Assembly: GCA_036346255.1 (NCBI GenBank)
Contig: CM070639.1
Coordinates: 30,410,165 to 30,474,164, forward strand
Reading direction: 5' to 3'
Length of the DNA: 64,000 nucleotides
Source of the DNA: Ampelocalamus luodianensis
Taxonomy: Eukaryota > Streptophyta > Magnoliopsida > Poales > Poaceae
Shown: positions 22,253 through 34,456 of the stretch, one piece after another
Numbering within the stretch: the stretch's first letter is position 1
Layout of the letters: every line of letters begins with the position of its first letter
Made by a program: the position numbers and the translations under genes
The notes under the pieces: model-generated
Told to the model about the DNA's origin: nothing
The model's input: only the letters and a program-made list of their open reading frames with translations
The model's database searches: none

Positions 22253-25002
22253 GCCAGCCTACCGATACTAAGCATGTCTAAGCAAATGAAATCGTATCTA
22301 CTAAGTGACAAGAAATCATCCAATGATCTCTAATCACAAAGAAATAACCTAGGCTCAGTAGTAGAGATCAATATTTTGTCTACAGGATATGCAACTCGGA
22401 TTTAACTAATCAATTTAACACAAATTAAGCGATGCGTATATACAAACAAACAAAATATTAGACTTTAAAATACTTGGGATAAATATGATCAAACCGCTTG
22501 CACTGCCGCTTGTTGCTCAATATGGTGCGGAGGATCGTCCTCGTGGTTGCCGCAAATATCGAAGCCTAACGATCGAACATAACGAAGAAATAAGAACGAA
22601 TAACACCGACAAAACTCAAACATACAACAACACCAAAACAAGCTAAAACTCACACAAGAACCTAAGCAAGATATAACAAAATTTTAGAAACAGAGAACAA
22701 ATTATTTTAAGTTATTAGCAATTTTCTATGAATTTTCTAAGCTAAAAACACAACAAGCCACTAGTTAATTACTTAACAAATTTTCATGAACGAAACAGTG
22801 TGTAAAACCTATCCTAATAGTTAGTATACTGAAAATGAAATTTTACAGAATTGGGTTCATTTAATTTGGACAATTTTTGGAAGAGATATGCATTTTCTAA
22901 TTTAGAAGATACATAAGACATCATTTTATTAGCTAACAGATTTTTGCTACAGACATGGGTGAAGCTAATTTTAGTAAACAATACATTTGAAATGAAAATA
23001 AACAAGATGGATTCATGCAATTTGGATAAAATTGAATTAGTTATGCATTTTACAAGTTTAATTGAATTAACGATTACAATGAAAAGCATTCAGATTTACT
23101 AAAGCATTTAATCCTTTTTCTACCCACACCAACTAAACCCAGACAACGGCCCGGGCGGGCGAAAGTGTTGACGAACAACCACCGCCGAAAGTGACGTCGG
23201 CGTATTCTAAGAATACGTCTTTGACATATCAAAGTGTACTTCTAACACATACTCACGAGAAATACGCTTTCAAACAGAGAAAACATATCGCCAAGGGTTA
23301 CACACCCACTAATCGACATCATGGGCCCACATGGCGGTGACTCGAGGAAATATAACGGTTGGATTAGAGTTTACTAAACACGATTACGAGAGGGCCCACA
23401 AATCGGTGACATAACTAAACAAATATTAGTGCTAATCGAACGCCACCGGCGCGCTCGCGCGCCAAGACGGGACGGCGGCGCGGCGCGCGATGGATCTCGC
23501 GAACTAGTGGGTTTCAAAGCGGCGAGTGATACCTTCGGTTCACAGACTCGGCGAACCCGATGGTGGCGACGCGGTCCGATGGTCACCGGAGTTGAGCTCA
23601 CGACGGCCGGAGGCGAGAAGAAAGCACGCCACGCGAGAAGGCGATACGGACTTCTAGAAGACTCGGAAGGTGTGCTTAAGCCGCCTCAACACCGTGAGCA
23701 AGAAGCACACGATAACGCCGACGAAGAAAGCCCGAGGTGACCGGAATTTCCACGGCGGCGAAACCGAGCTTGGAGAAGAATTGGTCGACGCCCGCAACGA
23801 TGCACAAAAGGCGTAAACAAGCCCACCGTTAGACTCGGTGCATCAATGCGATCCTAAGGACTAAGTGACGGAGTCGAAACTCACCAGTCGCAAACGAGCT
23901 CACGGATCGAGATCGCGGAGGCGGAGACGACAATACCGCTCTTGGTGATCCATCGACGCCAAGGACACGGAATAGGCAAAATGGAGGCGGCGAGGCAAGA
24001 GGAACACGATGGTGCGGCCGCCGGCTCAAGGGCGGCTCGAACGGCGGCGCTACGCTCGAGTTTTCTCCGCGAAGCTAAGAAATGGGCGAGAGGGCGCAGA
24101 ATGGTGCGCGAAGGAATGGACGACCCTATGAGGTAGATGGACTTCAGCGATCCTGCGAGGCGGACACGCGTCCGGCGTGGCGCCGACGAGCGCGTGGCAC
24201 GCATGCGCGATCGCCACGAGCTCCGTGGCGCGGAGTCGGCGAGGAAGAACTCGACAGTGGGACCCATATGTCGGCGGCGATCGGTGGTGCGAACCGTGGT
24301 TTGATTTGATCAGCGACGCCCGACCGCTGGATCCGAAATGGGCGGGTGGGATTGGTGTATGCATTCGACAGTCGGTTGCGCGCGACGTGGATCGCTCGAT
24401 CTTCATCGGACGGTCACGATTGATTGGACTCGGCGAGCGCTTAGTTGACGCGACCGAGCCAAGTGGTGCGAGTCGGACTCGAGCCCGAGTTGGGTTCGGG
24501 CGAGGAATGCACCTTTGGAATTTGATTTAAAAGACAGAGAAGGTTTTGGGAATTTTTAGAGGTAGCTCCTGAGCTCTAAAAATTTCGAAATTTTATGGTA
24601 GCTACTAGAGACAGAGGACAACCTTGTATAATTTTTCCAGAACTTTTATGCACTGCATTGTTCTAGAGAAAATTCACAAGCTGCTGTACAGGAGTTTGAC
24701 CAGTTTTCAACTAGTTTGACTTGGCCATTTAAAATAGCAAACAAAATCTAAAAATTGTGAAATAATTCAGGAGGTAGATAGGATGATCAATATGATAGGA
24801 AAAATAATTTCAGAGGATGACCATAAGTTTGAAAGCTAAGAACTCGACAACAACAATTTCCAATCACAAGAATTAAATTCTAAAATTGAAATTGCTAGGA
24901 AAACTTTAGAAACTTTCAAATGATTTGAAGAGACAACAAAGTTTTATTTCTCCTCAAAATTTTACATTTGAAATACAAACCCTAAGTTAGGGTCATATTA
25001 CG

Positions 25003-26827
25003 ATGGCGGGAGGATACAAGCTATATCCTCCGTTATCCTTCTGCTGCGGACTCCCTGCTTGAAAGCCCTGATCACAAACGAGTCAGAAACTTCCGGAATA
25101 GAATTACGAACCTGACTAAAGCACCTGATGAATTGGCGTAGAGTCTTGTGATCATTCTGTTTTATCCAGTGCAAGTCGTCCTCCTTTCCAGGGTGGTTGT
25201 AGGTACCTTGGAAGTTCGCCAGCAGAAGGTCGCAGAGGTGCTACCACGAGTAGATCGACTCGAATGGCTGGTTTAAAAGCCATGATCGAGCATATCCTTC
25301 AAGCACAGTTGAAAGGTAATTCGCCATTACATCCTCTCCTCCTGCTGCTGCTTGGATAGCAGTTGTGTAGATCTGGAGGAATTCTATGGGATTTTGGGTT
25401 CCATCGAATTTCTCCATGTTCGCTGGTCGAAAACGAGGTGGCCAGCGAACTGCTTGGAGATTGGGTGAAAATGCCCGACACCCCGAGATAACTTCTTGAT
25501 GCCTTGTTTGCAGGAAAGAAGGGTTGATGTCACCGGGTGATCATACTCAACGATACCCAGTCACAGGTGGGCTGGACCTATGGTAGGCCTTAGTTTTACG
25601 AGGAAAATACTCCTCGTATTCTGTCTGTTGCCGCAGATTTTGTCCCTGAAGTGGTGAAAGATCACCTCTCCTGGGGGCTTGTCGATCTCCAGGTGTTCGA
25701 CGAGCCTTCCTCAAGTCAAGAGAGTGACGTGATCGATGATCATGTCGCCCTCCATGTGACGAGTTGTTCGAGCAACTGGCAGAAGATGGAGTCGTACTAC
25801 CACAACTTTGATGTCGACGAGGGTGCTCGAGTCTTGCCAGCGTGTTTCGAAGCCTTCGTGCGATCTCTTCAGCAAAGAGATCGTAGCCTAGTGCTCGAGT
25901 GAGCTCTTGGGTTGGATTCTCAAGTAAGTCGTTGATGTGTTGGAGCTCCTGAGCTTCTTCTGACTGGACATAAGTGCGCCCAGGGAGATTTTTTCTAAGC
26001 CGCTATTTTTCTTCGTCGAGTTGCCTCAGAATCATCCATATCGGACCCTTAAGTTAACTTCAATGGAGTGCGAGAATGTTGAGGATGTCCCGCACGTTCA
26101 TCAAAGTGTTCATCTCGTTCGCCAGCGGCGGTGTCCTTTCCATTGCCATGTGGGGACGTAGTGTGTGCCCGTCGGGAGCATCGTCAGTCCTGCCTCTGGG
26201 AGAATGATTCTTATCAGAGGAAATGACAAAGACCTCCCGTTGATGACCTCCACTTGCGCTCGAGGCCTCCTCGCTTGAGGAGTAGTCGAGTGACACCATC
26301 TGGCGACTTGGAGTAAACCCCTCCAGGTAGGGGAACTTTGGGTTATAACCGTCTCCGTCTGCATGTGTGTCCTGCGATGGGAAGGTCGTAGTTGTAGGAA
26401 AAGCGTGTTTGATTCCCTCCTCTATGGAATTATCCGGAGAGAAAGGACTATTAGGTGCCGATGAAGCTCTGGAATGATGGCTTCTAGAACTTGTCTCGCC
26501 AGGTCGTACTGCCTTAAGGGAACTTGAACACTTAGAGGGAAAACTCTCGTTGTGTTGTGAGTCGGTGTTAGGGCTTCCCTGTTCGCGGTCATGTTGACCC
26601 TTGCCCTCTGAGGAAGCTGGTCCCTCAATTGGGCGTACTGTTGTGGGGGATAAGGATCCCTCCTCAACTTCGGTGGTGGTGCAGTCTCCGAGATTTGATA
26701 GAAGATCTCCAAAGGTGGCAATACCGTCAGATGATTCGATACTCGCTCAGTAATCGGCCGCATCCATGTCGACATCTGCGTAATCAGCCAAGTCGAACCA
26801 GTTCTCCTCGTTCCACTCTCCTGTCAT
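25003..26827 (-). pseudogene. gag: Main gag part of E
   Basis: Starts at ATG 26827 with MTGEWNEENWFDLADYADVD shortly after the primer-binding site. An acidic, Ser/Pro-rich N-terminal part runs to about 26060 with one early stop. After a frameshifted stretch the capsid-like retrotrans_gag core follows: MEKFDGTQNPIEFLQIY, ANYLSTVLEGYARSWL, LANFQGTYNHPGKEDDLHWI and IRCFSQVRNSIPEVSD. The reading then breaks at D and resumes beyond it. At least two stops and one frameshift make it a pseudogene. Homology to Tat-lineage gag is strong; the start is inferred from position. Confidence 0.82.
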
Positions 26828-26885
26828 GGAAGCATCAAAGAGAAAAGAAAGAACCGTTGACAAGGAATTACCAGAAGGTCCCCAC

Positions 26886-26897
26886 GGACGGTGCCAA
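26886..26897 (-). promoter_or_regulatory. Primer-binding site of element E
   Basis: Minus strand TTGGCACCGTCC one base after the LTR end, followed by CGTGGGGACC. It resembles the TGGC(A/G)CCGT sites of Tat-type elements. I do not assign the tRNA. Confidence 0.72.
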
Positions 26898-26898
26898 C

Positions 26899-27695
26899 TG
26901 TTAGTGTTTTAGAACCGATCTTACATAAAGATTATTTGATTCGGGGAGTCTCCACAATTGATCACGCAGACAGAAAAGACACAGGGATTTTTATACAGGT
27001 TCGGACTTTTTCCAAAGAGAATAACAACCCTACTCCTGAATGTATTGTATTGGGTATCCTGGTTACAATCAGTGGAAAGACTTTCGCTAATACTGCTATT
27101 CATTGCCTCTCAGAAGTCCTCCTTTTTTCCCTCTTCTCTTCCTCCACATCTCTGAAAGAAACCTATTTATAGTACGTGGAGGGGTAGTCGTTCCAGGTCA
27201 GGAGGCACCCCATTATTCTGTAATAATGAGAGTAATCACCGGAGTAGTAACCTCCCCACGTCGCCTAATGGTTATCAATTAGATATAATGGTGAGTTAAC
27301 TGCAGTTATTCTAAAGAATAACTACGTATCTTGATCGCCGATCTCACAGCTTAATAGGGCCTCTTGGCGAGTGGACCCGCATATCGTAGAGAAGTCGTGG
27401 CAGGACTGTTCGTGGAAGGACTCACGACAAGGGGGTAGTCGTAGAAAAGCTTACGACTGGATACTGGTCGTAGAAAGACTTACGACCGAAGGTAATCGTA
27501 GGAGAACTTACGATTACATGGTAGTCGTAGAAATACTTACGACTATGGGGGTGGTCGTAGAAGGACTTACAACCACCTGATTAGCCTCTCCCTTGCCAAC
27601 GTAAGGGGTATACTTAATAACTGTGTGACGTCATATTTACCCATAAAACACAATTACGAATAAATAGTAAAATGAGGATTATTATATCCTCGTCA
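26899..27695 (-). repeat. 5' LTR of element E
   Basis: 797 bp, pairs with the left LTR and ends at the right AATGG duplicate. Minus-strand TATA box CTATAAATAGG lies at about 27163-27173. The hairpin array is upstream of it, in U3. Confidence 0.92.
27408..27574. repeat. Hairpin array, six units, in E's 5' LTR
   Basis: Units start near 27408 and at 27437, 27466, 27494, 27523 and 27553. Arms: AGTCGTA/TACGACT, GGTCGTA/TACGACC, AATCGTA/TACGATT, AGTCGTA/TACGACT, GGTCGTA/TACAACC. The AATCGTA unit is absent from the left LTR. Loops are conserved as GAAANRACT-like sequence. Confidence 0.9.
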
Positions 27696-27700
27696 AATGG
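27696..27700. repeat. Target site duplication AATGG of E, right copy
   Basis: Identical to 12612-12616. Confidence 0.92.
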
Positions 27701-28843
27701 AAATGGAGACGAAGGCCATAGATGAGGGTGATGATGGTGATGCTCAGCTTTACTGCAAGTTTGCCTACATTGAGTGAGGGGATTAGATGAAAGGGTGTTG
27801 GAACACATGATAATGCACCCGAGAGAGGCTCAAACCTTCTAGGGTGGCGGGAACGCAGCAGTTCAGATCAGGTGCACACCAGAGTCGGGGACGAAGGTGA
27901 ACACAATTAAGCTACAGGACTCCTCGAGCTACATTAAGCAAAGGAGAGGGATGAGTGATGCAAGAGGATCATAGTGACACGATTGTCGTGGGTAAGGAAG
28001 CTCACCAGAGTGGTAATGGCACAGAGGTGTGCTCACTGACGTCGAGAACGACACAAGTGTTCCCACGAAACCATGGAGCGATGAAGCTTGGGTTTGCACA
28101 AAATGGAACATGGGCGAGCTGAGGATGATAGTGCGTGCTCTAGCGCTTAAGTATCTAGGACAATTGTGCGAGAAGAGCGGCGAGATGCCGGTGGTCAAGT
28201 GAGATAGTCGTAGGAGGCTGATCTGGTCTCTCCGTCCATGCAAGAAAAGAGCGTTAGTGGGGCGGATAGCATGGGCGATAGTAGGTAGAGGTGATAGGAG
28301 GGTGGTTGATGCACAAAATTGTGGGCACCGGTCACGTCCTGTGGGCGAGCGGCGGAGCTAGTGAGGGTGAGCTGGCGTGTAGGCAAAGGCGAGAGGTGGA
28401 AGAGAGGTGCTAACACGCGGGCTCGGCATGTCAGCGAGAGAGGGAGGCATGAGCTTGAGTGGGCATGAGAGAGAGATGGGTTGAGTTGGGTTTCGGCCCA
28501 AGGTTCGACGGGGAAATTCGATTTTGCTTTTGAATTTTTCCAAAACTGGCTGAATGATTCCTAAATTTTTGTACTTAGCAAATGGAGTCAAAAAATTATA
28601 AAAAAGTTTATGGGGGTTCTAGACCCGGTATGGTTTCTTGTGTAAATATTTTAGGATTTTATCTGCTTTGTATTTTTCTCTAAATTCATACAATTTACTG
28701 CTTTGCATATGAATTCACTATTTGATTTTTGCAAAAATTCAAAATCATGCTAAAATAGTTTTTCATATAACATTATGCCCAACACTTATTATCCCACTTA
28801 TTTTCACTTTAATTTACCAAAATGTGATTTTTGAGATGTTACA
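27701..28843 (-). repeat. Segment 3 of F's 3' LTR (LTR start)
   Basis: On the minus strand it begins TGTAACATCTC next to F's polypurine tract and passes through AT-rich then GC-rich U3. The part around 28320-28370 (CGGTCACG..GTGGGCGAGCG) matches 31940-31975 in F's right LTR. Small frames on either strand are not credible genes. Confidence 0.78.
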
Positions 28844-28844
28844 A

Positions 28845-28881
28845 ACCTGTCCCCTTACATAGAATTTCATCCCCAAGATTC
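28845..28881 (-). promoter_or_regulatory. Polypurine tract and preceding stem-loop, element F
   Basis: Minus strand has GAATCTT-GGGGA-TGAAATTC (eight pairs allowing two wobbles and one mismatch), then TATGTAAGGGGACAGG and the LTR start. This is the same order as in A, C and G. Confidence 0.72.
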
Positions 28882-28887
28882 GGTGGG

Positions 28888-30873
28888 CTAGGTGAAGAAA
28901 TAAGGAAACTTGGCTATAAGACGGTCTTTCCGTTCTTACGTGGCTTCATCTTCAGTGTGGTTGCTCCATTAGACTCTTACCATCTTGATGGTGCAGCTAC
29001 GAGTATGTCATATGGCTTCGCCTAAGATTTGGATCGGATGCTCTCAGTAAGAAAGATTCGGTTGGAGATCGATGTTTTCCAACTAAGCGAGTTCGTTCGG
29101 AGTCCAAAGTCACTTCTTGATTTACGAGACATGGAAGACATCATGCACATCTGAAAGTTGGGGTGGCAACTGCAACTGGTATGGTACTTCGCCTTTCCTT
29201 TCGATGATTTGGTACGATCCGATAAATCGAGGTGTCAATTTTCTATGGACTTAGAAACGGCAGATGCCTTGTAGTGGCGAGACTTTGAGATAAACATAAT
29301 CACTTATCTAGAAGCTCAGCTCGTGATGGCGACGATCGACATAGCTCTTTTGACACGACTATGCTTCCTTCAAGTGCCCTTTTGTCGTGTCAACGTGCTC
29401 TTGTGCTTCTTGGATGATGGCCAGTTGAAAGAATTATCTCTCCCAAGCCTCAGACCAGAATAGAAGTGTTCTACACTTCCTCCCATAAAGTTCTTTAAAT
29501 GGCAAGATTCGAAGGCTTGATTGGAAGCTGTTGTTGTAGGGAAACTTGGTAAATGGCAAGCATTTCTCCCAATTCGTGCTATAAGACAGCACACAAGCTC
29601 ACAACATGTCTTCCAAGATCTGATTTGTCCTCTCCATCTGACCTCCCATTTATGGGTGGAAAGCCATGCTAAAGAATAGCTCAGTTCCCAATAGCTCGTG
29701 CAGGCTATCCCAAAATTGTGAGGTGAACTGAGGGCCTCGATCGGATGTTATTGTCTTTGGCACACCATGCAGGCGAACGATGTGGTTTATATAGAGCTTG
29801 GTTAGTTTGGCACCCTGATACCTGCTATTGACTGGGTTGAAGTGTGCCACCTTTGTCAAACAGTCAACGATAACCCATATCGAGTCATGCCCGTTCTGCG
29901 TTTTCGGCAAGCCGGTATTGAAATCCACACCAACATCATCCCATTTCCATTCGGGAACCTTTAGGGGCTGAAGTAACCCTACTGGTCATTGTTGTTCTGC
30001 CTTAACACGTCAACACACGTTGCACATGGCAACATGTGCAGTGATGTCTTGCTTCATACCGTGCCATCAGAATTTATTCCGAAGGTCCCGATACATCTTT
30101 GTACTCCTAGGGTGAATGAAGAGTGGTGAATCATGAGCTTCCCTCTGGATTAGCTCCTTGATATCATGATTATCCGAGACATATAACTGTTGTCCATGCA
30201 TAACCACTCCACTCACATTCTCGGTGATTTCCGATTTCCTACCGTCCTACAAGTCGTGCTTGATTTCAGTGACTGCTGGATCTTTGAATTGAGTGGCTTG
30301 GATTTGAGATTCGAGGGTAGGTTGTAGCGCTAAGGCAGTAACATATCCCTCCTCAACCATTTCTAAGTTGAGCTTTTGGAACTCTTCATGCAATGCTGGT
30401 TGATTCGCTTCAATTGACATGTTTACGTAGTGAAGCTTCCAGCTGAGAGCTTCGGCTACAACATTGGTTTTACCAGGCTGGTAATGAATGCCAAGATTGT
30501 AGTCTTTGATCAACTAGAGAAATCTTCATTGCCTTATGTTTCAGAACTAGTTGCGTGAAGAAATACTTCAGACTCTTGTGATCGGTGTAAATTTTGCACC
30601 TATTGCTAATGAGGTACTGCCACCAGATCTTGAGAGCATGAACCATAGATTCCAATTTCAAGTCATGAGTTGGATAATTAGCTTCGTGAGGCCGCAACTG
30701 ACGTGAGGCATATGCCACCACCTTGCCCTCTTGCATAAGCACACAACCGTGGCCATGACGGGATGCACCACAATACACAACAAAGCTTTTGTGTATGTCG
30801 GGCAAAGTAAGCACTCGGGCTATTGTGAGCCTTTTCTTCAATTCTTGAAAGCTCTCATCATAGGACGCTCTCC
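28888..30873 (-). pseudogene. pol: F pol remnant: RNase H, integrase, chromodomain
   Basis: From right to left: RT end SYDESFQELKKRLT, RNase H (VVYCGASRHGHGCVLMQ, ASRQLRPHEANYPTHDLKLE, KIYTDHKSLKYFFTQ, GIHYQPGKTNVVAEALS), the integrase core around 29650-29928 (HDSIWVIVDCLTKVAHF, VPKTITSDRGPQFTSQFW) and, after many stops, a chromodomain-like end (WSNHTEDEAT, KFPYFF) with its stop at 28888. gag, protease and most of RT are gone. Numerous nonsense and frameshift lesions fit its place as the oldest layer. Confidence 0.85.
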
Positions 30874-30883
30874 TGCTATTTCA

Positions 30884-32102
30884 TGTAAAAAAATCCTAAA
30901 ATTAATTAAAAGGGTGTCATCGAAAGCGTATTCTCTCATGTTTACGCTTTATAACAAAGAAAGTGTATTTTCCTCTAAGTTCTTCTGAGGTTTACGCTTT
31001 CCAACAGAAATAGCATATTTTCCTCAAGACGGCTTTTCTCATTTTTTGAATTTTATGAACTTACATGTGGGGTCTACTTGTCAATGACTTGTATTTTTAT
31101 TTTCTTAATTTTATTTATAAAGTAGAGGCAATCCCACATGTCATGGACTCATTATCTATTAACCAATTATTAAACTTATTTTTTATTTTAATTAACTGAC
31201 AGCTTGGGGTCCACATGTCAGTCTCTTGGCCTTAAAACATGTTTTAACACCGAAAACAGTGGGTGGTCCCACATGTCAGTGACTCATATACTACACGTGT
31301 TTTAAATTAGATTCATTTAACTTTTCAGCCGGTCCCACAAGCCATTGATTAGTTTCACTTAACCACTATCATTAGTGTTAAGCTAATACTCATCCCGAGT
31401 GGGACCCACTATAAGCGAGAGAGAAGAGAAAGGAGTAGAGCTGCACGTGGCTGAGTGCCATGGAGAGCTCGCCACGCGAAGGGCGCAACATCTTGGCTCG
31501 TGGATAGGCAAAATGGGTTCCCTCTCGATGACAATCCCACCGGGTGGTGGTGGAGGTCAGAGAGCTGGACAGAGATGGCGCTAAGCCGGTGAGAAGCGGC
31601 GGAGTGCCTTGGGTCTGTGGTGAAGGGCGCAACATCTTGGCTCAGGCACGCTCACCGGCATCGAGAACGACGCTCTCATTCCCGGCAAAGCAAAGCACGA
31701 GATGCTCTGATTCTTTGCAGGAAGCGAGAATGGCGAGCTAAGGAACTCATGACGCAGTGAGGAGCTTAAATGTGGCCATGAATGGCACAAGAGAAGCGGC
31801 GAGAAAATGGTGTCGTGAGCGGTTTTCTTGCGCAGAGCTTTGGTCTCATCATCTGCATAGGATAACAGCGCATCAACGGGGCAATTAGCATGGGTGAGGG
31901 CTGGCGGAGGCGACAAGGGCAGTTGGGGCACAAATCTATGGCTGCCGGTCACGAACGGTGGGCGAGCGACGAAGCGTGCTGGCACACTAGCGCGCGGAGG
32001 CGAAGCGAGGTGGATGAAGGCTACTGACGGGTGCGGCCAACGTGTTAGTGAGTGTGAGGAGCAAGGGTGCGAGGCGAGCTAGAGCGGGTGTGATAGAATT
32101 GG
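30884..32102 (-). repeat. Truncated 5' LTR of element F
   Basis: Joined directly to the broken RT end, so a deletion removed the LTR's inner part, primer-binding site, gag, protease and most RT. It corresponds to 7550-8127, 12130-12611 and 28320-28490 of the left LTR. It contains a tandem copy of the TACGCTTT hairpin block (about 30935-31020) and the GGTCCCACATGTCA series. It is cut at the right by B. Confidence 0.7.
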
Positions 32103-33787
32103 TGTAACATCCCAACTTTAGGCTTGTGTTTCAAATGTAAGAAAATCAGTAGAAATTAAAACTTTTTCTTACATCATGTATCTCCTGTTGTGCCAAACAA
32201 TTCTTGTACAAGGGATTATGGAAATACATTGTCACAAGTCTAGTTGATCCAAATCTTGATATTCCAAAAATAATCTTGTCAAAACTTATGATCATCCTCT
32301 GAAATATTTTTCCTAAGTCTCGTGATGGTATGTGACCCCTCTGAAAAATTTCACAATTTTTAGAAATTGTTTGAATATTTTTAGAGGTACAAACCTGTTT
32401 GACTCTCAGTCAAACGTTAAAACAGAGCCTTGCAGAATTTTTGGAGATTTATTCATAGTATAAAAACCTCTGAAAATTTTACACAAGGTTAATATCTGAG
32501 TTAGCAAGCTCCTGTAAAAATTTCGTAATTTCTAGAGTTAATTTGCTACCTCAAATAAATCCTTCAAAGTCTCTGTTCTAATTTCAAAGTCAAACCTGGT
32601 TTTATCGTTACTTGGTTCAAGTCGACTGGGCTCGAGCCAAGTGACTTGGTCCGCTAACTAACCGCACCGCGCCGCTTGAAAATCGCGTTGGATCTCAACC
32701 GTTGGATCTAAATCGCACGCCCGCGCGTGTAACCTTCGGACCTTCCGTTGCTTGCGTGAATTTCGACCGTTAGATCTCCATCCAACCGCCGAGATTCCCG
32801 AAACCTTCGGACCCTCCGGTTGCATTCTTGAATCGAGCCGTTGGATTAAGATCCAACGCCCGCGTGTTCTTCGTTGTAAACGCGTTTGCGGCGTGGAGCA
32901 ACTGAGCCGCTCGCTTCTAATCCTAGGCTCGGAACGCCGTTGTGTTTTAAAGCCCGAGGCGTGGCGCTATCTCGGCCGTCCGTGTCTCATCCAACGGTGA
33001 AAATCACCGAGCCTTTTCACGGTCATCTTCTACCTCGGCCGTGCGAGCACGAGGGGAAGTAATGGCGTGTCATTTCTTGCTCCCTAAAGCCACCCTAGCC
33101 GACGTTTAGGGGTATGGGAGGTACTCTGAGCCGAGCCATGCCCTAATGCACGTCTACACCTTTTTCCTTGTCTACGCACCTTGTGCTCTGTGTTTTGCCG
33201 CCCAAAGATGTGTGTGCAAACCCTAATGCTTTCATGGCTTTATAAACACTCTCAAGACCTCCTGGTATTTCTTTAGACCACCATCAAGCCCCATTCACAA
33301 TATTGGAGCTTAACACCTCAAAATGGCAAATCGCAATTGTTGACCCGTGAAGCTTCTCGGTGTTCTTGGTGTTCCAGTGGTCCTCCTTCACGTTTCTTTG
33401 CCCTAACCTTATCTATTTACTTCCTTGAACATTTTCCTCACTTAATTTTGGATTTGATTCTCGTGAATTGTCTAATTTGGGGTTTGTTCAAATTCGCCGA
33501 AGTTGGTCATCTTCTTCCTCACTGTGAGTGCTCCATTTTCCAATTAATGGCTCATGTAGCTTCGTGGGTCCTTATGAAGCTATTTTGATGCTTTGGTATC
33601 ACTCATTTGGCTCGGTATCCATCTCGGTTTTCTTCTCCAAGTCCCATGAGCTTCTCGTGATCAAGCATCTCGGCCATCTTTGAAGCTTCGTCATCGAGGT
33701 AGCTTCTTATTAGTCCTAGAAGCTTTGGCACCGCTTCCTTGGACCGCACTGAGCTTTTAGCTATTTTCGCACTTAGCGATAAAGCTC
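32103..33787 (+). repeat. LTR B, segment 1
   Basis: Starts TGTAACATCCCAACTTTAGG and aligns with the first ~1.6 kb of C's LTR, though clearly more diverged. A TATA box (CTTTATAAAC) is near 33238. CGTTGGATC/GATCCAACG motifs lie at 32697, 32839-32858 and 32990. It ends at the AGCTC duplicate of A and resumes at 48511. Frames of 82-83 codons in it are not supported as genes. Confidence 0.8.
33783..33787. repeat. Target site duplication AGCTC of element A, left copy
   Basis: AGCTC precedes A's 5' LTR and recurs at 48511-48515. Joining the flanks restores a continuous B LTR comparable to C around 50700-50760. Confidence 0.88.
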
Positions 33788-34456
33788 TGAATGACCCCAA
33801 GTTTATAAACAAGTAATAAAATGCTTTATGAACAGAATGAGATACTGTTCATGGCATTACTGCTCATATTTACACTTTGGGCAGCATGTTATAAGTTAAA
33901 ACCTTCCTTTGTAGTCAAAACCTAAAGAACCATTCAAAGTCTTAAAGGGATACAAGATAAAACTTGTATTATGACTGGAAGTATTTTTATTAAAGCCTAG
34001 GTAAATTATCTTGACTAAAACTATTTTTGTTGCATTTTAGAAATTATTTGGGCTTAAAGAAAAATTTATTGTCTTTAAATAAATATTTTCGCCTGAAATA
34101 AATATTTGTGTATTTTACAAAGTGAAAATGTGGTTTATAAAATTTATCTGGGAAATATATCATCCCAGTAGCTTACAGTAAAAATTTCATGAATTTATAA
34201 ATTTATTTGATATTTTAAAGTCCCATCAAACCTTTTAAGTGTTCAAATGGGTGCAGTCAACTAAACTGGTCTAAACCCAACCCTTGCATCAGTAGCGACT
34301 CGGTCTCATGTGTTTGGGTCCAACCGGTGCGACTTGGTCCGCTCGGTCACGCCCCAACGCGAGCCCGACATCCACACGTGATGCGAGCCGTCGATCTTCA
34401 ATCGAGCGGCGAGCTCACGGTATCCCGCGAGACGTCCACGTGTATACTTTAATCTC

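Larger units (their letters stand above)
20907..25000 (-). mobile_element. Solo LTR D (Tekay type) inserted in E gag
   Basis: About 4.1 kb. The minus strand starts with TAATATGACC (eroded TGTAACATCCC) and ends GGGTCCTCA. It aligns with B/C-type LTRs: start, AAATTTCA..TTTTAGA segment, GC-rich U3 (about 23420-24520), conserved stem-loops, TGTGGGT..GCCTTGTGGG and end. No internal domain. Flanks AGATG (left) and CGATG (right) may be an eroded target duplication. Frames of 60-130 codons in the GC-rich part overlap on both strands and are not genes. Confidence 0.85.
12617..27695 (-). mobile_element. Tat-lineage Ty3/gypsy retrotransposon E, nested and defective
   Basis: Two direct LTRs (771 and 797 bp, TG...TCA ends, roughly 8% different over the part I compared) and a perfect AATGG duplication. 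Minus-strand order is 5' LTR, primer-binding site, gag, protease, RT, then a plus-strand accessory gene, polypurine tract and 3' LTR. gag is split by solo LTR D, and RNase H plus integrase are replaced by an LTR fragment. The RT and gag motifs (MPGIPREVIEH, LANFQGTYNHPG, CPFHKKEGHD) and the antisense gene place it in the Tat lineage, near RIRE2/Grande-like elements. Confidence 0.92.

Noticed and set aside
23374..24530. Overlapping frames of 60-130 codons on both strands
   Set aside because: GC-rich U3 part of solo LTR D; low-complexity Arg/Ser/Ala translations and no conserved frame in sister LTRs.
20902..25005. Perfect 5-bp target duplication for D
   Set aside because: Flanks AGATG and CGATG share only GATG and the LTR start is eroded; kept only as a possible duplicate.
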